Below, piece after piece: positions 6,747 through 15,410 of a stretch of 29,734 nucleotides of DNA; within the stretch, counting starts at the first letter, position 1, and every line of letters begins with the position of its first letter. The stretch is from W11650 sp963545585. Its GTDB lineage: Bacteria; Bacillota; Clostridia; Lachnospirales; Vallitaleaceae. The notes under the pieces were generated by a model, which did not search any database, had not been told where the DNA came from, and was given only the letters and a program-made list of their open reading frames with translations. Made by a program: the position numbers and the translations under genes. The stretch spans positions 1 to 29,734 of the forward strand of contig CAUUKX010000015.1 of assembly GCA_963545585.1 (NCBI GenBank). Direction: 5' to 3'.

Positions 6747-8882
6747 CTACTCCCTTTCCGCAAATGCTTTCGGAGTCAGACCGACATGTTTGGAAAACAC
6801 CCGGATAAAAGTATTGGCACTGTTAAAGCCAACCCGCTCAGCCACCTCGCTGATTTTGGTATCTGGCTGCGCCCGCAAGATTTCCTTGGCTCTTTCAATC
6901 CGAAAATGATTCAGGTAAGTTTTGAAGTTTTCCCCAACCGACTGCTTAAAGAGCATGGAGCAATATTTTTCCGAAGCGTTGATCTTTTCCGCCAAATCCA
7001 CCAGCATGATATCTTCATGATAATGCTCCTCAATATAGGTTAAAAGTGTCTTGGCCAAATCATCATCTTCCTGCTTTTCCTTGGAGGCGACAAAGTTTAA
7101 AATATCACTGATATCCTGCCGGATTCTGCCAAAAATCTCGGGACTTTGCCATTCCTCGTCCAATTCGTGCAAATCGTACTGCAACGGAATCTCCATATAA
7201 AACTCACGCAAAATCCGGTGCAGCGTGCCAGTCAGCATCAGGACAAAACGACGCTGTGTCGGCGGAGCGGAGGCCATAATTTTTTCGTTCTGGCCGACAA
7301 TCCGGTCAAACAATTTCAAACTTTCTGGATTGCCTCTTAATACCGCCTGAATCAAACTGTTTTCTGCCGCCAAAGGATACGAGTAATTTTCATCCGCTTT
7401 CAGCGGAATCAGGTCAGCGCTCAAAAATCTTTGCTGCCGGTACAAATATTTATATTGGAGCAGCAAAGAGCACTGCAAATATAAGGTTTTAATGCTCTCC
7501 ATGCCAAAGCCCGGGTCGCTCAGCGCAATCTGCACCTCGGCATCAGCCGGACTGCCCTCTAATTTTTCACTGATAAAGCGTCTAACCGCCTCCAGCGATT
7601 CCGCCTCCAAAATCAGAGTGCAGGAAATATCCTCGGTATTGATATACCGAACTCCGGCGCTGTTTTCTAATTTTTCCTGTAAATACTGTTTAAATAAATA
7701 GCATTTTTCTTCCCCTGCCAGATTATGCAGACTAAAGACCGCCACCACATAGAGCTGCTCCCCTTTTCGTTCAGCTTCTGGCGGCAGGATACCAAACAGC
7801 AAATCCCGGTTTTGTTTATAATTTAACAGTCTTTCCTTTTCCGACAGCGTCGCTCTCAAATCCTTTGATAACTGGTGCGCCTGCGCCGCCCCCTGCTTTA
7901 AAAGCTTAATCTCGTCATGCTCATTATCAGCCGGGACAATACTTTTCGTTTCTGTTACCAGTTCCTTAATCGGCCGGTACAGGCTTCGGGTAATCAACGA
8001 ACTGACCGCCACAATCAGCGCCGCCAGTGCCAAAAAAGGCAGCAAAAAATAAAAGAAGAAGAACGCCATATCCGGTTTTTTCTTCTCATAAGAGGCCGTC
8101 AGAATCCAGTCCAGTCCAGTCAGCCAGCGGGCAAACACGACTTCTTTCCGCGATTCGATCAACTCCCGACCGTCGTTTACTATCGCCTGCATTTGCTCAT
8201 AGCTGATATTTTTCCGGCCGGCAAAAATCGCCTGATGATCTGCCAAGTTCCACGATACCGCCGGGGCAAAATCAATCAGTTCCGCCAGCGGAATCTGTAA
8301 AAAGATAAGATATGGCCGATTCTGTAGCCGGTCATATTTCATATAATGCAGCACTTTCTCCCGCTCAAAAGAAAAGCTGCCCCCATTTCCCCGCACCGTC
8401 AGTTTCTCCGACTGCTCCGCCAGTGCCCCGGCAGCGCCGAAAAACTCCTTCGCAAAGCTCTCCTTATCGGCCGTGCCATAGGGCGTAATCACCGATGCAC
8501 TTTTTTCCGGAATAGTAATCGACAGTACAAAAGCTGCGTTTAAGTAGCGAGAAGATACCTTCGTCAGCCGGTCTTTGAGCCGGGAACTATACAAATAGTA
8601 TTCGCTGCGGGTCGATGCGCTCAAAAAGTTTTGCAGTTCCTGACTATTTTCAATCGTGTGCAAAGCCTCGGCAATGATCTCACCCTTGAGCAAGGCATTG
8701 CCGAGTGTTTTTTCAACCGATTCGTCCATCGCCATCCGGTAATCGCGGGCATTCATCTGAAATACCAGCCCGAAAATGACCGCTACCAAAATAGATGTTA
8801 GAATCAGGGAAAGCATCAAATTCATGATATACATTTTCTTTTGATATTTCCCATAGCGTTGAAAAATGGCTTTGCTTTTCAT
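6747..8882 (-). CDS. Membrane-anchored AraC-family regulator with extracytoplasmic sensor
   Basis: This 711-residue regulator has a transmembrane helix at about residues 19-43, an extracytoplasmic sensor region to about 265, a second helix at about 270-295 (Phe-rich), a cytoplasmic middle region, and a C-terminal AraC DNA-binding domain at 612-711 with two helix-turn-helix units. The second unit includes ISEVAERVGFNSANTFIRVF. This layout matches membrane AraC regulators found beside LplABC-type importers in Firmicutes. It probably senses the sugar or its binding protein outside the cell and activates this locus. The ATG follows the stop of the GH88 gene by one base, so its translation is coupled to that gene and the regulator may be induced with its own target. 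Confidence 0.88.
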   Translation of the reverse strand: MKSKAIFQRYGKYQKKMYIMNLMLSLILTSILVAVIFGLVFQMNARDYRMAMDESVEKTLGNALLKGEIIAEALHTIENSQELQNFLSASTRSEYYLYSSRLKDRLTKVSSRYLNAAFVLSITIPEKSASVITPYGTADKESFAKEFFGAAGALAEQSEKLTVRGNGGSFSFEREKVLHYMKYDRLQNRPYLIFLQIPLAELIDFAPAVSWNLADHQAIFAGRKNISYEQMQAIVNDGRELIESRKEVVFARWLTGLDWILTASYEKKKPDMAFFFFYFLLPFLALAALIVAVSSLITRSLYRPIKELVTETKSIVPADNEHDEIKLLKQGAAQAHQLSKDLRATLSEKERLLNYKQNRDLLFGILPPEAERKGEQLYVVAVFSLHNLAGEEKCYLFKQYLQEKLENSAGVRYINTEDISCTLILEAESLEAVRRFISEKLEGSPADAEVQIALSDPGFGMESIKTLYLQCSLLLQYKYLYRQQRFLSADLIPLKADENYSYPLAAENSLIQAVLRGNPESLKLFDRIVGQNEKIMASAPPTQRRFVLMLTGTLHRILREFYMEIPLQYDLHELDEEWQSPEIFGRIRQDISDILNFVASKEKQEDDDLAKTLLTYIEEHYHEDIMLVDLAEKINASEKYCSMLFKQSVGENFKTYLNHFRIERAKEILRAQPDTKISEVAERVGFNSANTFIRVFSKHVGLTPKAFAERE

Positions 8883-8883
8883 T

Positions 8884-10047
8884 TTACCAATATAACTCCC
8901 AATCTTTGCTGCATCTTACCAATGCTTCCAAGTAAAAATAATCTCCCCAGGTATTGCATTCGTCCACATTGCGGTTAACACCGGCGTTATACGGGCTTTT
9001 TCTGACATATACACCATGCAGCAGGAGACCATTGGATTCTGCCGGGCTCTTGACAGCATAATTCTCAATTAAGGATTTTAAAATCCGCATTGCAATATTG
9101 GTATAGTATTCTGCCTTATCCGCCGGTAAATATTTGGCCATTTCCAGCATCCCGCAAACCGCAATCGCCGCTGCCGAACTGTCCCGCGGCTCATCAGAGC
9201 CATCAGTAAACTCAAAGTCCCAATACGGCACCAAATCTTTCGGCAAATGCTCAATAAAGAAATCCGTCATCTTATAAAAAGTATCCAAGTATTCCGGTCG
9301 TTTTACATAACGGTAACTAAGCGCCGCACCGTAAATCCCCCAAGCCTGTCCCCGTGACCATGCCGAGGTATTGCTGTAACCTTGATGCGTTACACCATAC
9401 ATCGGCTCGCCGGTTTCTTTATTGAAATAATAGGTATGATGAGTGGAATTGTCTTCCCGCAATACTACTTTTAAAGCGGTATGGATATGCTTGGTTGCAA
9501 TCTCTTCATATTTCTTGTCGCCAGTTGCCTCGCTCGCCCAGTACAGAAGCGGCAAGTTCAGCAGACAGTCAATAATCAGCCGGTAATTATCATCCGCTCC
9601 CATTTGTCCCCAAGCTTGAATAAAATCACCCTTGGGCTGGTAGCGGGAAATCAAATTGTCCGCCGCCAAAACAGCCGCCTGCTTGCCTTCTTCGCTGCCG
9701 GTCAGCTTATAGCCCGCAACGCAGGAAAGGCTGTATAAAAAGCCCATATCATGATGATCCACATCAATCCGCTCTTTGATTCGGTTTAAAAAGCTGTGAA
9801 CATGCTTTTGGCCAATCTCCTTAAACCGTTCATCGCCGGTCATTTCATAGGCCAGCCACAACTGTCCCGTCCAAAAGCCGGAGGTCCATGTCGTATTATC
9901 CGACGGCGCATAAAAATTATCGGTCGTTCCGTCTACCTTAAAATTATCCGTAAACTTATCCAAATCGGCGCGAATCACGTTTACTGCGGTATCCACCGCC
10001 TGTTTGATTTCTTCTTTGCTTGCTGCTTGATAGTCCATGTAGTTCAT
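8884..10047 (-). CDS. ugl: Unsaturated glucuronyl hydrolase, GH88
   Basis: This 387-residue enzyme belongs to glycoside hydrolase family 88. It hydrates the 4,5 double bond of the unsaturated uronic acid that polysaccharide lyases leave on glycosaminoglycan disaccharides, releasing the amino sugar. The family's two catalytic Asp residues are recognisable: Asp100 in DHHDMGFLYSLS and Asp160 in RLIIDCLLNLPLLYW, with the same spacing as the pair in the Bacillus GL1 enzyme. Aromatic residues of the alpha/alpha barrel are frequent. No signal peptide is present, so it works in the cytoplasm. AAAGGA precedes the ATG by 8 nt. It lies between a sulfatase gene and the AraC gene in one transcription unit, which supports sulfated chondroitin, dermatan, heparin-type or related disaccharides rather than plant sugars. 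Rhamnogalacturonyl hydrolases (GH105) are the main alternative but fit less well. Confidence 0.92.
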   Translation of the reverse strand: MNYMDYQAASKEEIKQAVDTAVNVIRADLDKFTDNFKVDGTTDNFYAPSDNTTWTSGFWTGQLWLAYEMTGDERFKEIGQKHVHSFLNRIKERIDVDHHDMGFLYSLSCVAGYKLTGSEEGKQAAVLAADNLISRYQPKGDFIQAWGQMGADDNYRLIIDCLLNLPLLYWASEATGDKKYEEIATKHIHTALKVVLREDNSTHHTYYFNKETGEPMYGVTHQGYSNTSAWSRGQAWGIYGAALSYRYVKRPEYLDTFYKMTDFFIEHLPKDLVPYWDFEFTDGSDEPRDSSAAAIAVCGMLEMAKYLPADKAEYYTNIAMRILKSLIENYAVKSPAESNGLLLHGVYVRKSPYNAGVNRNVDECNTWGDYFYLEALVRCSKDWELYW

Positions 10048-10081
10048 GTTTCTTTTCCTTTCTTAAAATAGGTTGACAATC

Positions 10082-11488
10082 CTAAAAAATTGACTGCATT
10101 AAAAACGGATCCCGAATTAACTGCAAATGCTCTTCTAAAACTGGATCCCATTTCCGGCAAAACTCATCGTGTGCTGACAACTCAACCGGTGAAAGCTGAT
10201 AGGGGTCTTTGGCCAGGTCATAATAATAACGTTTCTGCTTTTTCCCCGGCTCGATGCCATTGTCAATCACATAGGTAAAGTCTTTCCCCCTAAGCCCCCG
10301 CCAGCCGAAAGCTTTGTTGTTTAGGCCTAACTGCCGGTAAGGCGCAATCAGCTCCGGCATCCCCGGAATCATGGATAAAAATACGGCTTCTGTTTCCGTC
10401 TGCCTCCGGTAAGCCTGATTGGTCAAATCCTGCGCCGCTCCGGCCGGATCAATCAGCGGGAGAAAGCTCTTACCCTGCACGGTATCCGGAATCGGCAGCC
10501 CCGCCAAGTCCAATAAAGTCGGCATATGATCCATGCTGGCAAAAAGCGTGTCCGTCCGTCCCGGAGCAATGCCCTTACCCCTAACCATAAACGGAATCCG
10601 AATCGACTCCTCATACCAGATATTTTTGCCCATCAAGCCCTGCGATCCCATCATATCGCCGTGGTCAGCGCTTAAAATAACAATCGTATCCTCTTTTAGC
10701 CCCGCTTCTTCCAAATAATCCAAGAGCCGACCGAAGTTCTCATCCAGCCCCCGAATGGCTGCGTAGTATTCCCGGTATTTTTTCAAATATGCCGGGTCTT
10801 TCTGCCACTCGATCGGGACATTCGGTGAAAAACCGGCGGCTTCTGGCTGAGCGGCCAAATATTTGTCCGGCACCTGCTCATACGGCGGATGCGGTGGATT
10901 CCATGAGATAACCATGCAAAACGGCTTCGTCTGATCGCGGTTCTGCAAAAAGCCAAGCGCTCGATTCGTTTCCACCTCTACCGACCAGCTGCCTGGATAA
11001 ATCGGCTGCTGTGAAGCCTGCCAATAGTGCGGATTTAAATGCTCATCCATTGCTCCATAAGAAAACCAGTAGTCAAAACCATGCCGCCGTTCCCCATCCG
11101 GAGTATACGCATCCCATTCCTTGGCAGTCGAAGCCGGCTCCTTAAAGAAGTTCTTTTCACTGGCATCCAAATGCCACTTGCCGATATAGGCCGTTTGATA
11201 GCCATGCTCTTTAAATACCTCGCCAAAGGTTACTTCCTGGGGCTTTAAGCAAACCACTTCATCTAAACCAATTTTACAGTTTGTCCACATACCGCAGGCA
11301 TAGGGATATTTCCCGGTCAGCAGCGCTGCCCGGTGCGGCGAACACAGAGGGTAACTGCTAATCGCCTGATCAAAGACCAAACTTTCAGCCGCAAACTCAT
11401 CCATCCGCGGTGTCTGCACTGGCTCGCCCTCAAATCCCAGCGCCGTTTTTCGCCATTGATCCGCAAAGACATATAAAATATTTTTCAT
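10082..11488 (-). CDS. Cytoplasmic Cys-type sulfatase with CSPHR motif
   Basis: This 468-residue sulfatase is of a different subfamily from the one at the other end of the locus. The active-site motif is CSPHRAALLTG, with the formylglycine Cys at residue 49. The fourth position is His where Ser or Ala is usual. Metal and substrate motifs are intact: Asp10 and Gln11 at the N-terminus, GKWH, and ADHGDMMGSQGLMGK. No signal peptide is seen. Two ATGs overlap at the start; GAGG lies 5 nt before the second (11488) and only 2 nt before the first (11491), so 11488 is preferred. It is the first gene of the locus, 34 nt before the hydrolase gene. It probably removes one sulfate position before the hydrolase acts; which one is not readable. 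Confidence 0.9.
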   Translation of the reverse strand: MKNILYVFADQWRKTALGFEGEPVQTPRMDEFAAESLVFDQAISSYPLCSPHRAALLTGKYPYACGMWTNCKIGLDEVVCLKPQEVTFGEVFKEHGYQTAYIGKWHLDASEKNFFKEPASTAKEWDAYTPDGERRHGFDYWFSYGAMDEHLNPHYWQASQQPIYPGSWSVEVETNRALGFLQNRDQTKPFCMVISWNPPHPPYEQVPDKYLAAQPEAAGFSPNVPIEWQKDPAYLKKYREYYAAIRGLDENFGRLLDYLEEAGLKEDTIVILSADHGDMMGSQGLMGKNIWYEESIRIPFMVRGKGIAPGRTDTLFASMDHMPTLLDLAGLPIPDTVQGKSFLPLIDPAGAAQDLTNQAYRRQTETEAVFLSMIPGMPELIAPYRQLGLNNKAFGWRGLRGKDFTYVIDNGIEPGKKQKRYYYDLAKDPYQLSPVELSAHDEFCRKWDPVLEEHLQLIRDPFLMQSIF

Positions 11489-11550
11489 CATAACCTCATT
11501 TCTATCTTTTTACAAGTTATCCTACTTAATTGCAAGCATCCAAACAGATT

Positions 11551-11579
11551 CCCCCCCCTTTATATAAAACGATAAGGGG
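11551..11579 (-). other. Hairpin and eight-C homopolymer in the sulfatase leader
   Basis: The 147-nt gap between the TraX-like gene and the first sulfatase holds a run of eight C residues on the plus strand (11551-11558) and an imperfect hairpin CCCCTTTAT/ATAAGGGG. A weaker inverted repeat, TATCTAT/ATAGATA, lies at 11580-11614. None has a clear T tract. No good promoter was found, so whether the sugar locus is transcribed separately from the operon before it is not settled. Confidence 0.3.
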
Positions 11580-11635
11580 TATCTATCTCTGCCGCCGATT
11601 CCGATAAATAGATATCAGCCGCTTTATTTTCTCGG

Positions 11636-12319
11636 CTACAACATTTGCACACACAGCCATAACAGCAGCAAATGCGCCGGATAAAAAGCATAAAAAAAGT
11701 ATTTCAGTGCCGGTCCTTTTTTACCGTTAAACAACTGCAACGGCAGAAAACTGAGAGCCGCCGCACATTCTATGTATTGCCCCCAAAAAAACCGACCGGA
11801 AAGCAGCGTATACGTCATGCCATAAGCTATCAGCAGCAAACCAGCCAGTGCATACTTTTGCATCGGCTGGTTTCGGTAATAATAAAAGCTCATTACCCAA
11901 ATCACGCCCCAAGCGCCGTAATCTGTCTGCAAATAAGCAGCCGCGCAGGCAAACAGAAACGTAAGTCCCCAGAAAACAAACAAATTCTGCCGCTCCGCCG
12001 GAAGTTTCCTATAAAGATAAACCGCCGCCAGCGCCAGACTGAACGTCCACATCACATTTTGATGTGCTAAGTGCAGCGTTTCGCCCCAAAACGCCAAATC
12101 AAAAGGCAGTTCCGAAATCACGGCAAAAAGCAGCATCCGACCCAGATATTTCTCCAGACTCTTTGTCCGCGCCATTCCTTCCACTAAAAGAAAAGCAAAA
12201 ATCGGAAAAGCAATCCGGCCAATGATCCGCAAAATACTATACTGCGGAAAAAAAACCGCTCCAATATGATCAACCGCCATCGTTACAATCGCAATCATTT
12301 TCAGCCAAAATGTTGACAT
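11636..12319 (-). CDS. TraX-family integral membrane protein
   Basis: This 227-residue protein resembles the TraX family, whose founding member N-acetylates F-pilin. Chromosomal Firmicute homologues have no established role. It is almost entirely hydrophobic with about seven or eight helices. Family-like features include the start LKMIAIVTMAVDHIGAVFFP, then LRIIGRIAFPIFAFLLVEG, and the C-terminal FYAFYPAHLLLLWL. The ATG at 12319 has AGGAG 5 nt upstream. The gene overlaps the end of the CutC gene by 50 nt in another frame, and both frames look real. It is the last gene of the two-component operon. Confidence 0.8.
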   Translation of the reverse strand: MSTFWLKMIAIVTMAVDHIGAVFFPQYSILRIIGRIAFPIFAFLLVEGMARTKSLEKYLGRMLLFAVISELPFDLAFWGETLHLAHQNVMWTFSLALAAVYLYRKLPAERQNLFVFWGLTFLFACAAAYLQTDYGAWGVIWVMSFYYYRNQPMQKYALAGLLLIAYGMTYTLLSGRFFWGQYIECAAALSFLPLQLFNGKKGPALKYFFYAFYPAHLLLLWLCVQML

Positions 12320-13091
12320 TGGCGCTCCTTTCTGCTGCCATTAAAATCGCCGCCACTTTTCGAATTTCCGCTTCATCCGTTACAAAGCTCTCGTACTCCG
12401 AAAAACCGGGCAGTCCCATAAAGACCTTTTCGTTGCGGTACTGCATTTGGCTGACCAACCTTTTTTTACCGCTTAGATGATAAACACCTGCACCGGTTTG
12501 CGCCAGCAAATCTTTTAAATTAGCGGAATCAATTCCCGCACCGGCAATAATTTCCAGCTGCCCGGCAGCGATTTTTTTTAAACGCTTCAGCATTTCTGCT
12601 CCTTGCAGCGCCGAACCTTCCCCGCCGGATGTCAAAATACCGGTAAAACCAAGCTCTATCGCCTGTTTTAGAGAATGCTGCAAATCACCGGTCATATCAA
12701 ATGCCCGGTGCAGAACAAATCTTGCCCCTGCACCTGCCTGCATCAACTGCCTCAGCGCTACTGTATTTAAGCTTCCGTCTGGACACAAAGCCCCGATAAC
12801 AAAGCCTTCCACGCCCAAGCCATGAAACGCCTTGATTTCTCCTGCCATTCTATCAATTTCCTCGGCTGAATATAAAAAATCACCAAACCTTGGCCGCACT
12901 AAAATATGTACCGGTAAGTTAACCGCCCTTTTCACCTGTTCATAAAAAACCGGCGATGGCGTTGTTCCGCCAATAATCAAATTATCGCACAGCTCTATGC
13001 GGTCGGCTCCTCCGGCCGCTGCCGCTTTAACCGATGCAATGCTGTCAGCGCATACCTCCAACCGATATGCTTTTCTTTTTGCTTCTGTCAA
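12270..13091 (-). CDS. cutC: CutC-family protein
   Basis: This 273-residue protein is a CutC-family TIM barrel. The family was first linked to copper homeostasis in E. coli, but that link is disputed and its reaction is unknown. Conserved blocks include LEVCADSIASVKAAAAGGAD followed by RIELCDNL, then VHILVRPRFGDFLYS, FVLHRAFDM, ILTSGGEGSA and IIAGAGI. The start is a TTG at 13091 with AGGAGG 7 nt upstream. It follows the histidine kinase stop by only 12 nt and overlaps the TraX-like gene, so all four genes are probably one transcript. Gene position suggests membership of the two-component regulon, not copper handling as such. Confidence 0.88.
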   Translation of the reverse strand: MTEAKRKAYRLEVCADSIASVKAAAAGGADRIELCDNLIIGGTTPSPVFYEQVKRAVNLPVHILVRPRFGDFLYSAEEIDRMAGEIKAFHGLGVEGFVIGALCPDGSLNTVALRQLMQAGAGARFVLHRAFDMTGDLQHSLKQAIELGFTGILTSGGEGSALQGAEMLKRLKKIAAGQLEIIAGAGIDSANLKDLLAQTGAGVYHLSGKKRLVSQMQYRNEKVFMGLPGFSEYESFVTDEAEIRKVAAILMAAERSANVNILAENDCDCNDGG

Positions 13092-13103
13092 ACTGCCACC
13101 TCC

Positions 13104-14615
13104 TCACACAACCGGCTCGCCGCCCTCGGCCGCACCGGGCGGAATCAAACACTGCTCCTTGGAAAAGCACATGGCAAACTCACTCCCGCTGCCTTTTTTT
13201 GAACGCGCTCTGATTCGGCCGCCCTGCCCCGTAACCAGCGCCTTGGCAATCGCCAGTCCCAGCCCATGCCCGCCGGTTTCTCTGGCTCTGGACTCGTCCA
13301 AGCGATAAAAGCGTTCAAACAAACGCGGCAGCTCTTCGGGCTTAACCCCAATCCCTTGGTCACGCACCCCGGCGTAAACAAAGTGGTCATCAGCATAGCA
13401 AAAAGCCGTAATCTGTTTGTCTGAATCTGTGTATTTAATGGCATTATCCATAAAAATCCGCAGCACCTGCTTGACTTTGGCCATATCCAAATTACACCAC
13501 AGCTCCGAAGCAGCTTCGGCCTGAATAATCTGTTTTTTCGCATCGACCAACTTCGCCTGCTCGGCTATCTGCCGGGTCAGCGCCGACAAATCAAAAATCT
13601 CATATTCAAACGACAGCGTTTGATTGTCCGACCGCACTAAGGTCAGCAGATTTTCAACCAAGCCCTGCATATTCTGCGCCTCGTCCAAAATAGCGTCCAG
13701 CGCCTCATGCAAAATCTTCTCATCGGTCTTGCCCCAGCGGCTGACCATCTTGCCATAGCCGCCGATAATGGCAATCGGCGTCCGCAGCTCATGCGATACA
13801 TCCGATACGAATTGCTTCTGCCGGATATAGTCCTGACTTAACCGGTCAAGCATATCGTTGATGGTAACTGCCAAATCCCGCAGCTCATACTTGGTCACCG
13901 AAACATCCAGCCGCTCCTGCATATTTTTACCGGAAATCTGAGCCGCTGTCCGGGTCATTTTATCAATTGGGCTTAAAACCGCTTTCACTCGCCCGCCGCC
14001 AATCACGCTCAAAAAGAAAAAACTGATGCTGCCGGCCAAAGCCATCAAGAGCACCAAAATCGCCGTATGCCGGGAATGTCTGCCGAAGCTGTGGAGCTGA
14101 TAAATCACATAATCGTTCTTACCCACGCCATCCGAATACAAATTAAAATAATAAGGCTTTTTCACAATATAGTTATATTTTAGCAAATAATACAGCCTTT
14201 GATACAGGGAATCCGAAAACGAACCCGCTACAAAATGCTCCGTTCGGATTTGCTCCAGCGTCTGGCTGCCGATAATATCAATCGCCAGTTCAATCGCGCT
14301 GCCTTCGCTTAAACTATCCAGCCTTCTTTTCAATGCCTGCTGATTATACGTTCCTCGGTCATAAGCAAGCAAAGCCTTATTTACATTGACATTAATCTCT
14401 ACTCCCAGATTATTGACGCTGTAATAGGTAAACAGAAGTGATACCACCACAATCGACAGCAGCGTCAGTACCACATATAGGGTCAAAAAGTCAAAGGTAA
14501 TTTTACGCCGAATCGAAAAATGAATCCCCCAAAAGGCCGAGCGGAAAAAGTCGGCAATCCCGCCGAAAAAACGCCCGATTAATCGGACGCTTTCCCTGCC
14601 TGTTCTTCTAATCAT
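13104..14615 (-). CDS. Membrane sensor histidine kinase (HAMP, HisKA, HATPase)
   Basis: This 503-residue kinase would phosphorylate the response regulator encoded just upstream. It has a basic cytoplasmic N-terminus, a first helix at about residues 40-65, an extracytoplasmic sensor region of roughly 110 residues, and a second helix at about 177-200. A HAMP linker follows, then the dimerisation domain with phospho-acceptor His275 in SHELRTPIAIIGG. The ATP-binding domain shows the N box (MDNAIKY), G1 box (DQGIG), F box (LFERFYR) and G2 box (GHGLGLAIAK). The ATG overlaps the end of the response regulator gene by 8 nt. The signal is unknown. Confidence 0.93.
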   Translation of the reverse strand: MIRRTGRESVRLIGRFFGGIADFFRSAFWGIHFSIRRKITFDFLTLYVVLTLLSIVVVSLLFTYYSVNNLGVEINVNVNKALLAYDRGTYNQQALKRRLDSLSEGSAIELAIDIIGSQTLEQIRTEHFVAGSFSDSLYQRLYYLLKYNYIVKKPYYFNLYSDGVGKNDYVIYQLHSFGRHSRHTAILVLLMALAGSISFFFLSVIGGGRVKAVLSPIDKMTRTAAQISGKNMQERLDVSVTKYELRDLAVTINDMLDRLSQDYIRQKQFVSDVSHELRTPIAIIGGYGKMVSRWGKTDEKILHEALDAILDEAQNMQGLVENLLTLVRSDNQTLSFEYEIFDLSALTRQIAEQAKLVDAKKQIIQAEAASELWCNLDMAKVKQVLRIFMDNAIKYTDSDKQITAFCYADDHFVYAGVRDQGIGVKPEELPRLFERFYRLDESRARETGGHGLGLAIAKALVTGQGGRIRARSKKGSGSEFAMCFSKEQCLIPPGAAEGGEPVV

Positions 14616-15291
14616 AAATAATATATCCCACTCCCCGAACCGTCCTTATCATCTCAATCCCATACTTCTGATCAATCTTGGAACGCAAATAACGGACATA
14701 AACATCTATCACATTGGTATCGCCGTAATAGTCATAACCCCAGACCCGCTCCAGTATCTTTTCCCGCTCCAGAGCAATGTTCTTGTTGGAAATCAGGTAC
14801 TTGAGCAATTCATACTCTTTCTTGGTCAGGGCAACCATTTCTTCCTTATATTTGACCTGCCGCTTCATATCGTCCAACACCAAGTCGCCATAATAGTAAA
14901 CATTACCGCTTTCCTTAATGTCATCTGACTTTTCCCGTTTCAGGGCAACCCGAATTCTGGCCAAAAGCTCCTCAATGGCAAAGGGCTTGGTCATATAATC
15001 GTTCGCCCCCATATCCAGCCCCATAACCTTATCCGACACGTCATCTTTGGCCGTCAGCATAATGATGGCAATATTGCGGTCTGTTTGCCGAATCCGGCGG
15101 CAAACCTCAATTCCGCTCATCACCGGCAGCATCAAATCCAAAATAATCAAATCGACTGCCTCCGACAGCGCCTTCGTCAGTCCCGTTCGGCCATCCGCCG
15201 CTGTAATCACTTCATAACCCTCATACGTCAGCTCCAGCTCTAAAAAACGGGAAATCTTGGCCTCATCTTCAATAATCAATATCTTGCTCAA
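14608..15291 (-). CDS. OmpR/PhoB-family response regulator
   Basis: This 227-residue regulator has a receiver domain at about residues 1-115 with acidic residues Glu8 and Asp9, phospho-acceptor Asp52 in LIILDLMLP, and the TKPF lysine. A winged-helix DNA-binding domain follows, with ALTKKEYELLKYL and VDVYVRYLRSKI-like blocks near the end. I place the start at a TTG (15291) because AGGAG ends 8 nt before it and the protein then begins MSKILIIEDE, as the family does. A GTG nine bases earlier overlaps that ribosome binding site and cannot use it. It is the first gene of the operon with the kinase, CutC and TraX-like genes. Confidence 0.93.
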   Translation of the reverse strand: MSKILIIEDEAKISRFLELELTYEGYEVITAADGRTGLTKALSEAVDLIILDLMLPVMSGIEVCRRIRQTDRNIAIIMLTAKDDVSDKVMGLDMGANDYMTKPFAIEELLARIRVALKREKSDDIKESGNVYYYGDLVLDDMKRQVKYKEEMVALTKKEYELLKYLISNKNIALEREKILERVWGYDYYGDTNVIDVYVRYLRSKIDQKYGIEMIRTVRGVGYIIYD

Positions 15292-15410
15292 TTGCTTCAC
15301 TCCTAAATCATTTCTACTTCACTGCCTGCGTTTTTTTGACATTTTTTCTTTGCTTAGACCAATCCTCTTTCCGGCAACAGTCTGCCAAACATCCGGCATC
15401 GAAAAACTCT

